From NCBI RefSeq assembly GCF_009363435.1, contig NZ_CP045354.1, positions 4,306,501 to 4,370,500 of the forward strand: DNA of 64,000 nucleotides. The letters are read 5' to 3'. Within the stretch, counting starts at the first letter, position 1, and each line of letters opens with the position of its first letter. Under the pieces are notes generated by a model. It searched no databases, was not told the origin of the DNA, and saw only the letters and a program-made list of their open reading frames with translations. Below, piece by piece: positions 36,568 to 47,336 of this stretch. The position numbers and the translations under genes were made by a program. This DNA is from Labrenzia sp. THAF82. GTDB lineage: Bacteria; Pseudomonadota; Alphaproteobacteria; Rhizobiales; Stappiaceae.

Positions 36568-37116
36568 TCAGACTGGCAACGTCTTGAAAGCATTTGGATC
36601 GGGCCAGCGAATATTGGTGCGCATGAGATCCTGCGCCGATTGATCGTTTAACAGTCTCGCAGCCTCCAGAATATAGGCAGCAAGCCTCTTTTGCGCGATA
36701 GGTTGCGCATCATCAGTAAAGATATTGCGCCCGATAGCGTCTGCGAGTTCAGCAACATTGTCGCTATCGATAGCGGAGATGTAAGCGTCTGCCCGGCCAT
36801 AGAAGGCCTCCCCCATCACCTTCACTTTTTTGGGAACGCGTGTGTCGCTTACGCCCATCTCTCTCAAGGACGCATCCATATCCTGAAAAAACAAGTCAAA
36901 GACGTTTTGCGCAAACTCAGCAACATTGGCGCCCTCGCCCCGCATACGACGGAAATAAAGCACTGCATGAACAACAATCATGTCAAACCGGCCATCCACA
37001 GTATCGGGAACAAGTAACCCTGAATAAAAGACCGGTTGCCGCGCTTGAGCCACGATTTCACAATAAACCTTGTGCTCGGCATCACGGGATCGGCGGCGAA
37101 ACAGCCCAAAAAGCAT
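36568..37116 (-). CDS. Ubiquinol-cytochrome c chaperone family protein (CBP3/UQCC1-like)
   Basis: 182 residues from ATG 37116, with GGAGA 5 nt upstream; an in-frame ATG at 37176 lacks this. The sequence begins MLFGLFRRRSRDAEHKVYCEIV and has FDMIVVHAVLYFRRMRGE and FFQDMDASLREMGVSDTRVPKKVKVMGEAFYGR, the core of the family. The mitochondrial relative assists cytochrome b synthesis for complex III. It is followed by the DUF177 gene, a conserved alphaproteobacterial neighbour, and is divergent from bamE. Confidence 0.9.
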   Translation of the reverse strand: MLFGLFRRRSRDAEHKVYCEIVAQARQPVFYSGLLVPDTVDGRFDMIVVHAVLYFRRMRGEGANVAEFAQNVFDLFFQDMDASLREMGVSDTRVPKKVKVMGEAFYGRADAYISAIDSDNVAELADAIGRNIFTDDAQPIAQKRLAAYILEAARLLNDQSAQDLMRTNIRWPDPNAFKTLPV

Positions 37117-37226
37117 GACGTCTCCATAAAACCAGGTGTTGCCTTGTGCCCTATCCCACGATAGTGACTTTGCCAAGCAACGAAATTCAAGGAAGCCAGC
37201 AGATCTGGCAAGATGGGACTTCTTAA

Positions 37227-37664
37227 ATGAACTTCAAGGCAGGCGCCCTGATCCTACCGCTTCTTGCAACACTGCCGCTCGGCGGATGTTTCACGACCAC
37301 CTACACGCATGGTCATGTCATCACAAGCGACATGATGAGCCAGGTGCAGGTCGGTTCCAGCCGCGAGCAGGTAGAACTGGTCCTCGGCTCACCCTCCACA
37401 ACATCAAGCCTTGCGGGTGATGCCTATTATTACATTTCCCAGAAGACCGCGACCACGGCCTTCATGGCCCCTGATATCGTCGAGCAGCGCGTCGTTGCTG
37501 TCTATTTCGATGAGGACGGCTTCGTGAAGGACATGGGCAACTACTCTCTTGAAGACGGCAAGATCGTCGATATCGTGACCCGCAAGACGCGGACAGGCGG
37601 TGCCGACTACGGCTTCCTGACCCAGATCCTGCGCGGCGCGACCAACCCGAATTTCAGCCTCTGA
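37227..37664 (+). CDS. bamE: Outer membrane protein assembly factor BamE (OmlA/SmpA)
   Basis: 145 residues; lipobox LGGC at Cys21. The BamE domain follows: HGHVITSDMMSQVQVGSSREQVELVLGSPSTTS, then a beta-hairpin segment QRVVAVYFDEDGFVKDM. It is the small lipoprotein of the Bam complex for outer membrane beta-barrel insertion. Divergent from the chaperone gene and followed by a strong bidirectional terminator. Confidence 0.93.
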   Translation: MNFKAGALILPLLATLPLGGCFTTTYTHGHVITSDMMSQVQVGSSREQVELVLGSPSTTSSLAGDAYYYISQKTATTAFMAPDIVEQRVVAVYFDEDGFVKDMGNYSLEDGKIVDIVTRKTRTGGADYGFLTQILRGATNPNFSL

Positions 37665-37684
37665 TCGATTTCAGCGGCGCAAAC

Positions 37685-37720
37685 AAAAACCCCGGCCTGA
37701 CAGGCCGGGGTTTTCTTTTT
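37685..37720. terminator. Bidirectional rho-independent terminator between bamE and hppA
   Basis: CCCCGGCCT (37690-37698), loop GAC, AGGCCGGGG (37702-37710), flanked by A-runs on the left and TTTTCTTTTTT on the right. The T-run on the plus strand serves bamE and the A-run serves convergent hppA. Confidence 0.9.
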
Positions 37721-37736
37721 TAGATGTCGTCTATCG

Positions 37737-39875
37737 TCAGTGTGCGAGGATCGCCAACAGCAACAGCGCCATGATGTTGGTGATCTTGATCATCGGGTTC
37801 ACCGCCGGGCCGGCAGTGTCCTTGTAGGGATCGCCAACTGTATCGCCGGTCACCGATGCCTTGTGCGCTTCACCACCCTTTTCATGGGTTACGCCGTCCT
37901 TGTCTGTGAAGCCGTCTTCAAACGACTTCTTGGCGTTGTCCCATGCACCGCCACCTGCGGTCATGGATATCGCCACGAACAGACCGGTGACGATCACACC
38001 AAGCAGCATGGCGCCGAGGGCTGCAAATGCATCCGCCGGGGTGGCAACCGCGCGCACCACGAAGAAGACCACGATCGGTGACAGCACGGGAAGCAGCGAA
38101 GGAATGATCATTTCCCGAATGGCTGCCTTGGTGAGCATGTCCACTGCCCGGCCATAGTCCGGTCGCTCTGTACCCTGCATGATGCCGGGCTTTTCCTTGA
38201 ACTGGCTGCGGACTTCTTCCACAACAGCCCCGGCTGCCCGACCCACAGCGGTCATCGAAATGCCGCCGAAGAGATAGGGCAGCAGTCCACCGAACAGAAG
38301 GCCGGCGACGACATAAGGGTTGGAGAGCGTGAACAGTGTGCTGACATCGATGCCGTAGAAGATCGACCCTTCTTCCGCATTGGCAGAGAAGAATTTCAGA
38401 TCTTCCGTGTAGGCAGCAAACAGCACCAGGGCACCGAGACCGGCAGAACCGATTGCGTAGCCCTTGGTGACAGCCTTTGTGGTGTTGCCCACAGCGTCGA
38501 GCGCGTCCGTCGTTGTGCGGACTTCAGCAGGCAAGTCTGCCATTTCGGCAATACCGCCAGCATTGTCCGTTACCGGGCCGAATGCATCCAGGGCAACAAC
38601 CATGCCTGCAAGCGCAAGCATTGTGGTCACCGCGATTGCGATGCCAAACAGCCCAGCGAAGGAGAATGTCACCAATATGCCGGCAATGATGATGATTGCC
38701 GGAAGGGCTGTTGCCTCGAGCGAAACAGCAAGCCCCTGGATGACATTGGTGCCATGACCTGTAACCGACGCCTGCGCGATGGATTTCACCGGGCGGTACT
38801 CGGTGCCGGTGTAATACTCCGTCACCCAGATGATCAGACCGGTCACAATCAGCCCAACAACGCCGCACACGAACAGATCAAAGCCCGAGAAGGTTGTCCC
38901 GCCTGAGGTTGTGTATTCGGTGCTGCCGCCGAGCCAGCCGAAAATGATCACCGCAAGTGCGACTGCGGACAGAACCGAAGTCGCAATAAAGCCCTTGTAG
39001 AGAGCACCCATGATCGAATTGTTTTCGCCAAGCTTGACGAAGAACGTCCCGATTATGGAAGTGACCACGCAGCTGGCGCCAATAAGAAGCGGCAACAGCA
39101 TCAGCTCAACCGCCTCAGCGCCGGTAAAGAAGATCGATGCCAGAACCATTGTGGCGACAACAGTCACCGCATAGGTTTCGAACAGGTCAGCAGCCATGCC
39201 GGCACAGTCACCGACATTGTCACCAACGTTGTCCGCAATGGTCGCAGGGTTGCGGGGGTCATCCTCCGGGATACCGGCTTCAACCTTACCAACGAGGTCA
39301 CCGCCAACGTCAGCACCCTTGGTGAAGATACCGCCGCCGAGACGCGCAAATATCGAGATGAGAGAAGCCCCGAAACCAAGAGCCACCAGAGCGTCGATCA
39401 CGGTTCTGTCGGACGCCTCGTAGCCCATGGGCCCAGTCAGTATTGTAAAGTAGACGGCAACGCCCAAAAGCGCGAGGCCGGCAACCAAAAGGCCGGTGAC
39501 GGCACCGGCCTTGAACGCAATTTCCAACCCTGCCCCAAGGCTTTGGCTGGCTGCTTGCGCAGTGCGGACATTCGCCCGTACGGAAACCATCATGCCGATA
39601 TAACCGGCTGCGCCGGAGAGGACAGCGCCAATGGCGAACCCTATAGCCGCAGGCCCGGAAAGCAGTATCCAAGCAAGTACGAAAACAACAGCACCGACGA
39701 TCGCGATCGTGGTGTATTGCCTGTTGAGATATGCGCTGGCTCCTTCCTGGATCGCTCCCGCGATCTCCTGCATACGGGCATTTCCCGCGTCCGCCGCCAT
39801 AACGGACTGAATGGCCCATGCGCCATAAGCGATGGACAAGAGGCCACAAATAATGATGACGACAAGCTCGATCAT
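37737..39875 (-). CDS. hppA: Membrane-bound proton-translocating pyrophosphatase, K+-independent type
   Basis: 712 residues from ATG 39875 (GGAGG 5 nt upstream). About 16 membrane segments. The pyrophosphate-binding loop is [20 protein letters not shown] (residues 189-208; most family members have DVGADLVGK), followed by [13 protein letters not shown]. The diagnostic segment [10 protein letters not shown] has Lys467 and Thr470, the residues known to mark K+-independent H+-PPases; K+-dependent ones have Ala and Gly/Ala. It couples pyrophosphate hydrolysis to proton export across the inner membrane. Confidence 0.96.
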   Translation of the reverse strand: MIELVVIIICGLLSIAYGAWAIQSVMAADAGNARMQEIAGAIQEGASAYLNRQYTTIAIVGAVVFVLAWILLSGPAAIGFAIGAVLSGAAGYIGMMVSVRANVRTAQAASQSLGAGLEIAFKAGAVTGLLVAGLALLGVAVYFTILTGPMGYEASDRTVIDALVALGFGASLISIFARLGGGIFTKGADVGGDLVGKVEAGIPEDDPRNPATIADNVGDNVGDCAGMAADLFETYAVTVVATMVLASIFFTGAEAVELMLLPLLIGASCVVTSIIGTFFVKLGENNSIMGALYKGFIATSVLSAVALAVIIFGWLGGSTEYTTSGGTTFSGFDLFVCGVVGLIVTGLIIWVTEYYTGTEYRPVKSIAQASVTGHGTNVIQGLAVSLEATALPAIIIIAGILVTFSFAGLFGIAIAVTTMLALAGMVVALDAFGPVTDNAGGIAEMADLPAEVRTTTDALDAVGNTTKAVTKGYAIGSAGLGALVLFAAYTEDLKFFSANAEEGSIFYGIDVSTLFTLSNPYVVAGLLFGGLLPYLFGGISMTAVGRAAGAVVEEVRSQFKEKPGIMQGTERPDYGRAVDMLTKAAIREMIIPSLLPVLSPIVVFFVVRAVATPADAFAALGAMLLGVIVTGLFVAISMTAGGGAWDNAKKSFEDGFTDKDGVTHEKGGEAHKASVTGDTVGDPYKDTAGPAVNPMIKITNIMALLLLAILAH

Positions 39876-40092
39876 ACTTCCTCCCAAGACTGTGGCGGCA
39901 TGATTTTCTTGTTGTTTTTCCGCCGTACCGCATTTCACGCCATTTCCGCAGCGTGAAGCGTCGACACGATAGCAGCAAAGCGGAGCGCTTCGTCAAGCTC
40001 TCACATTGTTTAATTTGGTACTTCCGTTGCGGTATTGTTTGGTGCAGTGCGGCATCTATGCTGCAATGACGAAATGAATTTTCGCAACGACT

Positions 40093-41316
40093 TTAAGCGG
40101 TTGTAACTTCTTTTCTTTCAGCCCAAGCGAGCCAGGCCAACAAACCGAGACAAAGTGCCACAAACGGAAAGACCAGAATATTGACAGTGCCCCAGCCGAA
40201 GGCATTGAGAAGTGCACCGGAGGAAAACGACGCTGCAGCCACGAATCCGAACACCAGAAAGTCGTTTACCGCCTGAACCATATTGCGCTCTTCGGGTCGG
40301 TATGCATCCGTCAGCATAGCAGTTGCGCCTATGAAGCCGAAGTTCCAGCCCAAACCCAAGAGGACAAGAGCGGTCCAGAAATGCGCCAGTTCAATACCCA
40401 TCAGCGCAACGATTGAACACCCGGCAAGAAGCGCCAGACCAATGGAAACGATCCTTTCCTTGCCGTAACGTGCAATCAAACTGCCGGTGAAAAAACTCGG
40501 GCCGAACATCGCCAACACGTGCCACTGGATGCCAAGCGCCGCGTCTGTCTCGGTCAGGCCACAAGCGATCATGGCAAGGGGCGTTGCCGTCATTACAAGG
40601 CTCATTAGAGCATAGGAACAGATCCCGCAGGCTGCGGCGACTATGAAGCGGCGCTGTGCCATGATCTCAAGCAGCGGACGACCGCCAGCCTGGGCATGAC
40701 TGATCCGGGGCGGTTTGGGGATCTTGATAAACAGGACCAGGACAAAGGCAACAAGCGCAAGACCCGCCTGAGCAAGATAAGTCCCGGCAAAAAGAATAGG
40801 TGAGAAAAGATCCTTGGTGGCAATCACGGTTTGGGGACCGACAATGCCGGCAAGAACACCACCTGCCAACACCCAGGAAATCGCTTTGGGTTTGAAGGCA
40901 TTGCTTGCCGTATCTGCGGCGGCGAACCTGTATTGCTGAACGAATGCTCCGGTAAAGCCACCCAGGCAACAGGCGAGAGAAAACAGCAGGAAACTGTCCC
41001 TGAAGACTGCGAAAGAGGCCAGGAGACCTGCAAGGACACCGATAAGAGACGCGCCCGCAAAGCCTGCACGACGCCCGTAACGCCGCATGATCATGCCGGC
41101 AGGAATGGTACCGAACGCCGTGCCAAGAACCATGGTTGAAACGGGCAAGGTCGCAAGGGATTTGTCCTCGTCCAGCATCATGTACCCGACAAGCGGACCC
41201 GTTGCGATCACGATTGAAGCTGAAGCGCCTCCGACGGCCTGTGCAAGGGCAAGCAACAACGCATTGCGCTTGGCCAATCGGTCATCAACAAAGGTATCCG
41301 TCAGAGCGGCGGTCAT
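40093..41316 (-). CDS. MFS transporter
   Basis: 407 residues with twelve membrane segments and the family loop GMIMRRYGRRAGF between segments 2 and 3. The second half begins after a basic linker (KIPKPPRISHAQAGG). It resembles the YfcJ/Bcr-like uncharacterised MFS group. Substrate unknown. It is a single gene between hppA and thiL; this position is common in Hyphomicrobiales. Confidence 0.85.
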   Translation of the reverse strand: MTAALTDTFVDDRLAKRNALLLALAQAVGGASASIVIATGPLVGYMMLDEDKSLATLPVSTMVLGTAFGTIPAGMIMRRYGRRAGFAGASLIGVLAGLLASFAVFRDSFLLFSLACCLGGFTGAFVQQYRFAAADTASNAFKPKAISWVLAGGVLAGIVGPQTVIATKDLFSPILFAGTYLAQAGLALVAFVLVLFIKIPKPPRISHAQAGGRPLLEIMAQRRFIVAAACGICSYALMSLVMTATPLAMIACGLTETDAALGIQWHVLAMFGPSFFTGSLIARYGKERIVSIGLALLAGCSIVALMGIELAHFWTALVLLGLGWNFGFIGATAMLTDAYRPEERNMVQAVNDFLVFGFVAAASFSSGALLNAFGWGTVNILVFPFVALCLGLLAWLAWAERKEVTTA

Positions 41317-41433
41317 GGCTCAGGTCTCTGGTTTCAGATGGTCAAAACAGGCAGGACGCAACCGGTAACATGAGCGCGCCTGAACACAAAGCCATATGCG
41401 ATATCACATTTTCAGAATCAGAAGAGAACCGGA

Positions 41434-42432
41434 TTAAAAATGGCGGAAACCACCCAATTCATGCATGTGAATTGGCGTTCCCTTTTTTGTCACGGTAACA
41501 ATCCCCGTTCCCTGATCGACACGTCCGATCAGGGTCAAAGGACAGCCCACGGCAGTGGCATGCTTTGAAAACTGCTCGGCATTTGCTTCAGAAACACATG
41601 TAAGGATTTCGTAGTCGTCGCCCCCGTCAACGCAGCGCAGGAAATCGTCTTGCGAGTTTGCGTTAATCTTCGCAATCGCGTGCGATACCGGAACCTTGTC
41701 CAAATCAAGCACGATGTCGACCTCGGACGCGCTTGCCAAATGACCACAATCGGCAATCAAGCCATCTGAAATGTCCATGGCTGCATTTGCATATTCAAGC
41801 AGAAAGGGAGCCAAGGTTGTCCTCGGTCTGGGCAGCAAATAACGATCACGAAGATATTGCTCATCGGTAGCAGATAGTGTGCGTTCTTGCCCAAACGCCG
41901 GGTCGAACCGCAGCTGAAGTCCAGCGGCTGCATCGCCAATCGTACCGGTGACAAAAAGAAGGTCACCCGGCTGTGCGCCCGAGCGGCGAACAGCCTTTCC
42001 GCAAGGCACCTCACCCAGTGCTGTGATGGAAACAAGCAATCCGCCGAAAGAGCGGATCGTGTCTCCACCCAGGAGATCGAAGCCATATGCCTTCTGATCG
42101 TCGGCCAACCCAGCGCAAAAACCTTCCAACCAGTCGGGTGACCAGTCGGACGGCAGGGCCAGGCCCATCATGTAGCCGCGGGGTTTTGCCCCTTTTGCGG
42201 CCAAATCAGAAAGATTGACCCTCAACGCCTTTGCAGCGATTGCTTCCGGCGGATCTTGCGAAAAGAAATGAATATTTGCGGCAAGCATGTCTTTGGTAAG
42301 CACAAGATCATGCCCTGCGCGCGCTGTCAGCACGACCGCATCGTCGGTCAGGCCCAGGCTTCCCGGATCTTTTGCCAGCGGAGCGAAAAACTCCCTGATG
42401 AGATCAAACTCGCCAGGCCGATCCGCAACCAT
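41434..42432 (-). CDS. thiL: Thiamine-monophosphate kinase
   Basis: 332 residues: EFDLIREFFAPLAKD, GLTDDAVVL (metal/ATP-binding Asp pair), ALRVNLSDLAAKGAKPRGYMMGLALP and GGDTIRS are ThiL/PurM-type blocks; DISDGLIADCGHLA and DGGDDYEIL complete the pattern. It phosphorylates thiamine monophosphate to the active diphosphate. Two bases after nusB. Confidence 0.95.
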   Translation of the reverse strand: MVADRPGEFDLIREFFAPLAKDPGSLGLTDDAVVLTARAGHDLVLTKDMLAANIHFFSQDPPEAIAAKALRVNLSDLAAKGAKPRGYMMGLALPSDWSPDWLEGFCAGLADDQKAYGFDLLGGDTIRSFGGLLVSITALGEVPCGKAVRRSGAQPGDLLFVTGTIGDAAAGLQLRFDPAFGQERTLSATDEQYLRDRYLLPRPRTTLAPFLLEYANAAMDISDGLIADCGHLASASEVDIVLDLDKVPVSHAIAKINANSQDDFLRCVDGGDDYEILTCVSEANAEQFSKHATAVGCPLTLIGRVDQGTGIVTVTKKGTPIHMHELGGFRHF

Positions 42433-42434
42433 CG

Positions 42435-42956
42435 TCAGGCGGCACCATCGGCCTTCTTGTCGCCGAGCTCAGCGTCTCGCAGCTCATGCGCTAGGCGGTC
42501 GAGGACGCCATTGACGAGACCCGGTTCATCATCCTCGAAGAAGGCTTTGGCGACGTCGATATATTCAGAAATGATCACTTTCGGAGGAACATCTTTCCGG
42601 CGCAGCAGCTCATATGACCCCGACCGCAAGATAGCGCGCAAAAGACTGTCGATGCGCTTGAGCGGCCAGTCTTCCGTGAGCGCTGTGTGGATGAAAGGAT
42701 CTAGGAACTTCTGGTCTTCAACGACACCGGCAACGATTTGCTTGAACCACTGTTCATCGGCATCACGGTACTGCTCTCCGTCAATTTCCTTTCCCAGACG
42801 AAAAGCCGTGAATTCGCTGATCACACTGGTAAGTGGCGCGCCACCCACATCCATCTGGTACAGAGCCTGGACAGCAGCCAAGCGGGCAACACCCCGTTTG
42901 TTCGCAGGGCGCACAGTTTTGGCAGCCGGGTTTTCCGGGTCAGCCTTTCCGGTCAT
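42435..42956 (-). CDS. nusB: Transcription antitermination protein NusB
   Basis: 173 residues, all-helical Nus[72 protein letters not shown]. It acts with NusE at boxA for rRNA antitermination. The ribH-nusB-thiL order is standard; three bases separate it from ribH. Confidence 0.96.
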   Translation of the reverse strand: MTGKADPENPAAKTVRPANKRGVARLAAVQALYQMDVGGAPLTSVISEFTAFRLGKEIDGEQYRDADEQWFKQIVAGVVEDQKFLDPFIHTALTEDWPLKRIDSLLRAILRSGSYELLRRKDVPPKVIISEYIDVAKAFFEDDEPGLVNGVLDRLAHELRDAELGDKKADGAA

Positions 42957-42959
42957 TCG

Positions 42960-43409
42960 TTATACTCCGAGGCGTTCACGCAGGGCGATCATGTCCAGGG
43001 CCGCCTGAGCTGCAGCTCCGCCTTTGTTCTTGTCGTCTACTTTTGCACGCGCCCACGCCTGATCGCTGTTTTCGACGGTCAAAATCCCGTTTCCGACCGC
43101 AAGATCCGCGTCCACAATCAGATCCATGACCACACGGTTCGATTCATTGGCAACGATATCGTAGTGAGTTGTTTCACCGCGGATCACCACGCCTAGAAGC
43201 ACAAAACCGTCATACAGAACGCCGTCACCTTCCATTGCAGTCATGGCCATGGACAAAGCTGCCGGAATTTCCAGGACACCTGGCACAGCAACCCTGTCAT
43301 AGGTGGCACCAGCGGCCTCGATGGTCTTGATAGCACCTTCAGCAAGCGCATCGGCAAGATCGTCGTAGAAGCGAGCTTCGATGATCAGAAGTTTCTTTGC
43401 AGCGCTCAT
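42960..43409 (-). CDS. ribH: 6,7-dimethyl-8-ribityllumazine synthase
   Basis: 149 residues: [36 protein letters not shown] with the catalytic His, and [15 protein letters not shown]. It condenses ribulose-derived dihydroxybutanone phosphate with the pyrimidine intermediate to give lumazine, the substrate of riboflavin synthase encoded upstream. A 159-base gap separates it from ribE; no FMN riboswitch was recognised there. Confidence 0.96.
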   Translation of the reverse strand: MSAAKKLLIIEARFYDDLADALAEGAIKTIEAAGATYDRVAVPGVLEIPAALSMAMTAMEGDGVLYDGFVLLGVVIRGETTHYDIVANESNRVVMDLIVDADLAVGNGILTVENSDQAWARAKVDDKNKGGAAAQAALDMIALRERLGV

Positions 43410-43568
43410 GGGTCGTACAATCCTTTATAAGGCCGCGACAGGAACCATGTCTGCCCGGGTTTGTCCAGTCTCATTCGAGCATGATCGCAAAAACCTGGCG
43501 AAATCTGAGCCGCCCGGCACTCACAATCAGGAAAAACAGTTCTTTCAAGAAGGTATTGGATCCGTCCC

Positions 43569-44180
43569 CTACCCGGTCTTGGAGAATTCCGCAAGACGCG
43601 CTGCATATCGCGCCATCATATCAACTTCCAGATTGATCTTGTCGCCGACCTGACGTTCTGACCAAGTGGTCACCTCGAGCGTATGCGGAATGAGAAATAC
43701 CGAAAACAGTCGTCCTTCAACCTCATTGACGGTCAACGAGGTTCCATCAAGCGCGACTGAGCCTTTCTTGGCAATGAAGGGAGCTGTCTCCCCAGTTGCC
43801 TCGAACTGAAAATAGACGCTTTCGGGATGATTTTCCCGCTTCGTGACGTTCGCCAGTCCGTCAACATGACCCAACACCAGATGACCACCGAGCTCAGCGC
43901 CAAGTGTCAGCGATCGCTCCAGGTTGATCTTCTGGCCAGCAGTCCATGTGGACACATTCGTAAGCGCAAGTGTTTCTGCCGCGGAAACAACCTCGAACCA
44001 GTTGCCATCGGAAGAGTTTTGTTTTGCTGTCACCGTATGACAGACGCCGGAGCAGGAAATCGACGCTCCGATATCGAACGTGTCCGTGTCGTATGTGGTC
44101 CGTATCCGTGTCTGTTTGCCAGCTGGAACATCTTCAACTGAAAGAACTTCGCCAAGGTCGGTCACAATGCCGGTGAACAT
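43569..44180 (-). CDS. ribE: Riboflavin synthase, alpha subunit
   Basis: 203 residues starting MFTGIVTDLGEV at 44180, with GGAG 7 nt upstream. Two lumazine-binding repeats: FDIGASISCSGVCHTVTA / EVVSAAETLALTNVSTW and GHLVLGHVDGLANV / GSVALDGTSLTVNEV. Dismutates two lumazines to riboflavin. One base after the ribD stop (TGA-C-ATG), hence probably coupled. Confidence 0.96.
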   Translation of the reverse strand: MFTGIVTDLGEVLSVEDVPAGKQTRIRTTYDTDTFDIGASISCSGVCHTVTAKQNSSDGNWFEVVSAAETLALTNVSTWTAGQKINLERSLTLGAELGGHLVLGHVDGLANVTKRENHPESVYFQFEATGETAPFIAKKGSVALDGTSLTVNEVEGRLFSVFLIPHTLEVTTWSERQVGDKINLEVDMMARYAARLAEFSKTG

Positions 44181-44181
44181 G

Positions 44182-45306
44182 TCAGGCTCCACGCCGTCTG
44201 AGATAAATGAACGCGTCGTCACCGTAGCTACCGGCTTCGACCCGATGAAACTTGGGGTCTGTCAGCACATTCTCAAGATCAAGATCATGCAGGGCCGGTA
44301 TGCCATTCTCGCCGATCACGAGATTACCTGTGACCACGCACAGATCGTCGACAAGATCGGCCGCAAGAAATGACGAGGCCATTCTTGCTCCGCCTTCCAC
44401 CATGACGCTGGTGATGCCGCGTGTTGCCAGGGCGCTCAAGATCACCGCCGGCTTGATGCTGCAGTCGCTTGCCGGAACTCGGATCACGTTGACACCGGCA
44501 GCTGTCAGAACTTCGATTTTGTCGGCATCTGCGTCGTTGCCACAAATCAGCCAGACCGGAACGTCAACGCAAGTTCTTACAAGTTTGGATTCCAGCGGGA
44601 GGCGCGCGCAGCGATCGATGATCACACGGACAGGAGACCTTTCCGCCAGTCCCGGAAGTCGACAATTCAGTAACGGATCGTCAGCAAGCGCTGTACCAGA
44701 CCCGACCAGGATCGCGTCATGCTCGGCTCTGAACCCATGCACTTTGCGCATGGACAGCGGACCGGAAATCTTGACCTGCCCCTCGCCTGCGCGGCCAATA
44801 AAACCGTCTTGTGATGCCGCCAATTTCAGAAAAACATGCGGCCGTTGCTTGAGTTGGCGCAAAGTGAACCCGTGATAGAGATTCTCCATCTCGGATTTGT
44901 GCACCCCAATCGTCACAGGGATTCCGGCATCTTGCAGCATTTTGACGCCACGTCCGGCCACACGCGGATTGGGGTCAAGCATTCCGACAACAACACGGCC
45001 AATGCCTGAATTGATGAGTGCAAGCGCACAGGGCGGTGTCCGGCCATAGTGGGAACAGGGCTCCAACGTCACATAACAGGTCGCACCTCGCGCGTTGTCA
45101 CCGGCCTCAGCCAGAGCATTGACTTCGGCATGGGCCATTCCTGGCCGGGAGGTGACACCACGGCCAACAAGGCGCTGACCTTCTTCCTCTTTTCTGACAA
45201 TCAGAGCTGCCACCGAAGGGTTGGGCCAAACACGCCCAAGGCCTCGCCTGGCAAGACGTCCTGCGGCCGCCATGAAACGCGAATCGAGATCGGATACTAG
45301 TGACAT
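44182..45306 (-). CDS. ribD: Bifunctional riboflavin biosynthesis deaminase/reductase
   Basis: 374 residues in two domains. The N-terminal deaminase has the zinc motifs HAEVNAL and PCSHYGRTPPC; the C-terminal reductase starts near residue 150 (FLKLAASQDGFIG, ILVGSGTALADDPLLNCR) and ends with MVEGGARMASSFLAADLVDD. It performs the second and third steps from GTP. Part of nrdR-ribD-ribE. Confidence 0.96.
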   Translation of the reverse strand: MSLVSDLDSRFMAAAGRLARRGLGRVWPNPSVAALIVRKEEEGQRLVGRGVTSRPGMAHAEVNALAEAGDNARGATCYVTLEPCSHYGRTPPCALALINSGIGRVVVGMLDPNPRVAGRGVKMLQDAGIPVTIGVHKSEMENLYHGFTLRQLKQRPHVFLKLAASQDGFIGRAGEGQVKISGPLSMRKVHGFRAEHDAILVGSGTALADDPLLNCRLPGLAERSPVRVIIDRCARLPLESKLVRTCVDVPVWLICGNDADADKIEVLTAAGVNVIRVPASDCSIKPAVILSALATRGITSVMVEGGARMASSFLAADLVDDLCVVTGNLVIGENGIPALHDLDLENVLTDPKFHRVEAGSYGDDAFIYLRRRGA

Positions 45307-45327
45307 GAAAAACCGGATACTGAGGAA

Positions 45328-45804
45328 TTATGTATTTTTTACAGGTTGCCCATCGGAATCACTGAGTTCGTCCAAAAGGGCCTCAAAATCCTTGGCTTCG
45401 CGGAAGTTCTTGTAGACCGAAGCAAAGCGCACATAGGCGACATCGTCTATGCCCTTGAGGCCTTCCATGACGTGGTTGCCGATTGTTTCCGCAGTAATTT
45501 CGCTCTCACCGGAACTTTCCAGCTGGCGAACAATTCCACTGACCATGCGTTCAATCTTTTCCGGATCAACAGGCCGTTTTCGAACGGCGATCTGAACCGA
45601 CCGCATGAGCTTTTCCCGATCAAAAGGCACCCTGCGGTTGGAGCGTTTCAGCACCATCAATTCGCGCAGCTGCACCCTTTCAAAAGTGGTGAAGCGGCCG
45701 CCGCAGGTGTTGCAGATCCTGCGACGACGAATAGCGGTGTTGTCCTCGGTCGGGCGGGAATCCTTGACCTGGGTTTCGTCGCCGCCGCAAAAAGGACATC
45801 TCAT
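45328..45804 (-). CDS. nrdR: Transcriptional repressor NrdR
   Basis: 158 residues: zinc ribbon [17 protein letters not shown] ... [16 protein letters not shown] with four cysteines, then an ATP-cone domain ([23 protein letters not shown]). It senses dNTP/ATP and represses ribonucleotide reductase genes. Directly after glyA, 31 bases away, in the conserved glyA-nrdR-ribD order. Confidence 0.96.
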   Translation of the reverse strand: MRCPFCGGDETQVKDSRPTEDNTAIRRRRICNTCGGRFTTFERVQLRELMVLKRSNRRVPFDREKLMRSVQIAVRKRPVDPEKIERMVSGIVRQLESSGESEITAETIGNHVMEGLKGIDDVAYVRFASVYKNFREAKDFEALLDELSDSDGQPVKNT

Positions 45805-45835
45805 TTCATGTAGCTCCTGACCGAGCCCGCGATCA

Positions 45836-47146
45836 TCAGCCCCCGTAAATCGGGAAGCGGGCCGTCAGTGCTTCTACCTTGGCTTTGACGGCTGCTTCAA
45901 CTGCCGCGTTGCCCTCTTCACTGTTTGCGGCCTTCAAACCGTCCAACACTTCCGTGATCAGCTGACCAACTTCCCGGAATTCAGCGACACCGAAGCCGCG
46001 TGTCGTTGCCGCCGGTGTTCCAAGACGAATGCCGGATGTAACAAAGGGCTTTTCCGGGTCGAACGGAATGCCGTTTTTGTTGCAGGTAATGTTCGCCCGG
46101 CCAAGCGCCTTTTCAGCGACCTTGCCGGTCGCGTTCTTGGGACGAAGGTCGACCAGCATCAGGTGGTTGTCGGTTCCGCCGGACACGATATCGAGCCCCT
46201 GCTCTTTCAAGGCCTCGGACAAAGCCTTCGCATTTTCCGCAACCGCGCGTGCATAGGCTTTGAACTCGGGCTGCAAGGCTTCCTTGAAAGCCACTGCCTT
46301 GGCGGCAATCACATGCATCAGCGGGCCACCCTGAAGTCCGGGGAACACGGCAGAATTGATCTTTTTCGCGATCGCTTCGTCATTGCTGAGGATGAGGCCG
46401 CCGCGCGGACCGCGCAGGGATTTGTGCGTCGTCGACGTCACAACGTGAGCGTGAGGAACCGGAGACGGATGAACACCGCCTGCCACGAGACCTGCAATGT
46501 GGGCCATGTCCACCATCAGATACGCTCCGACACTGTCGGCAATCTCACGGAACTTTTTCCAATCCCAAACCCGGGAATAGGCGGTGCCGCCTGCCAGGAT
46601 CAGTTTCGGCTTGTGTTCATGTGCAAGGCGCTCGACGTCGTCCATGTCGAGCAGATGATCGTCCTGACGTACTCCATACGAGACGACATTGAACCACTTA
46701 CCGGACATGTTGACAGGAGAGCCATGCGTGAGGTGACCACCAGAATTCAGGTCAAGACCCATGAATGTATCGCCCGGCTGCAGAAGCGCCAGGAAAACTG
46801 CCTGGTTCATCTGGCTACCGGAATTCGGCTGCACGTTGGCAAAGTTACAACCGAACAGTTCCTTGGCACGCTCGATGGCCAGGGTTTCGGCTACATCGGC
46901 GAATTCGCAACCGCCGTAGTACCGCTTGCCCGGGTATCCTTCGGCATATTTGTTGGTGAAGATCGAGCCTTGAGCTTCCAGCACCGCACGGGAAACAATG
47001 TTTTCCGAAGCGATCAATTCGATTTCATGCTGCTGACGACCCAATTCTTTTTCGATCGTGCCGAAAATGTCCGGATCAGCCTCTGAAAGACCGCTTGTGA
47101 AGAAACCGGACTGCAGGGATTGACCAGAGCTTTCCATCAAAGACAT
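45836..47146 (-). CDS. glyA: Serine hydroxymethyltransferase
   Basis: 436 residues from ATG 47146 (AAGGA 8 nt upstream; an in-frame start at 47185 lacks it). PLP-binding Lys lies in [16 protein letters not shown]; the substrate region [20 protein letters not shown] and [16 protein letters not shown] are invariant blocks. It interconverts serine and glycine with tetrahydrofolate, feeding one-carbon metabolism. A 240-base leader lies upstream, containing two TGTTCCGCAA repeats and a hairpin GGTCT/AGACC. Confidence 0.97.
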   Translation of the reverse strand: MSLMESSGQSLQSGFFTSGLSEADPDIFGTIEKELGRQQHEIELIASENIVSRAVLEAQGSIFTNKYAEGYPGKRYYGGCEFADVAETLAIERAKELFGCNFANVQPNSGSQMNQAVFLALLQPGDTFMGLDLNSGGHLTHGSPVNMSGKWFNVVSYGVRQDDHLLDMDDVERLAHEHKPKLILAGGTAYSRVWDWKKFREIADSVGAYLMVDMAHIAGLVAGGVHPSPVPHAHVVTSTTHKSLRGPRGGLILSNDEAIAKKINSAVFPGLQGGPLMHVIAAKAVAFKEALQPEFKAYARAVAENAKALSEALKEQGLDIVSGGTDNHLMLVDLRPKNATGKVAEKALGRANITCNKNGIPFDPEKPFVTSGIRLGTPAATTRGFGVAEFREVGQLITEVLDGLKAANSEEGNAAVEAAVKAKVEALTARFPIYGG

Positions 47147-47307
47147 CGCATCATCCTTGTATTCTGTGCGAGGAGCAGAAGGCACCAGCGGTACGGTCTT
47201 CGGCAGACCTTCATCGCGACCGTGCCAGCTTGACGCGAGGGATTAACACAGCGTTCGGCAAGAACCAAGGGCCATAGCGACGCGGCCCACTTGGAAAACG
47301 ACACCAA

Positions 47308-47336
47308 TGTTCCGCAAAATCAAAATTGTTCCGCAA
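47308..47336. repeat. Tandem direct repeats upstream of glyA
   Basis: TGTTCCGCAA occurs at 47308-47317 and 47327-47336, 19 bp apart, about 160-190 bases before the glyA start. Two near-phased identical 10-mers suggest a regulator site or part of the promoter. No regulator family was matched. Confidence 0.4.

Noticed and set aside
43410-43568. FMN riboswitch upstream of ribH
   Set aside because: The conserved RFN blocks were not found in the 159-base gap.
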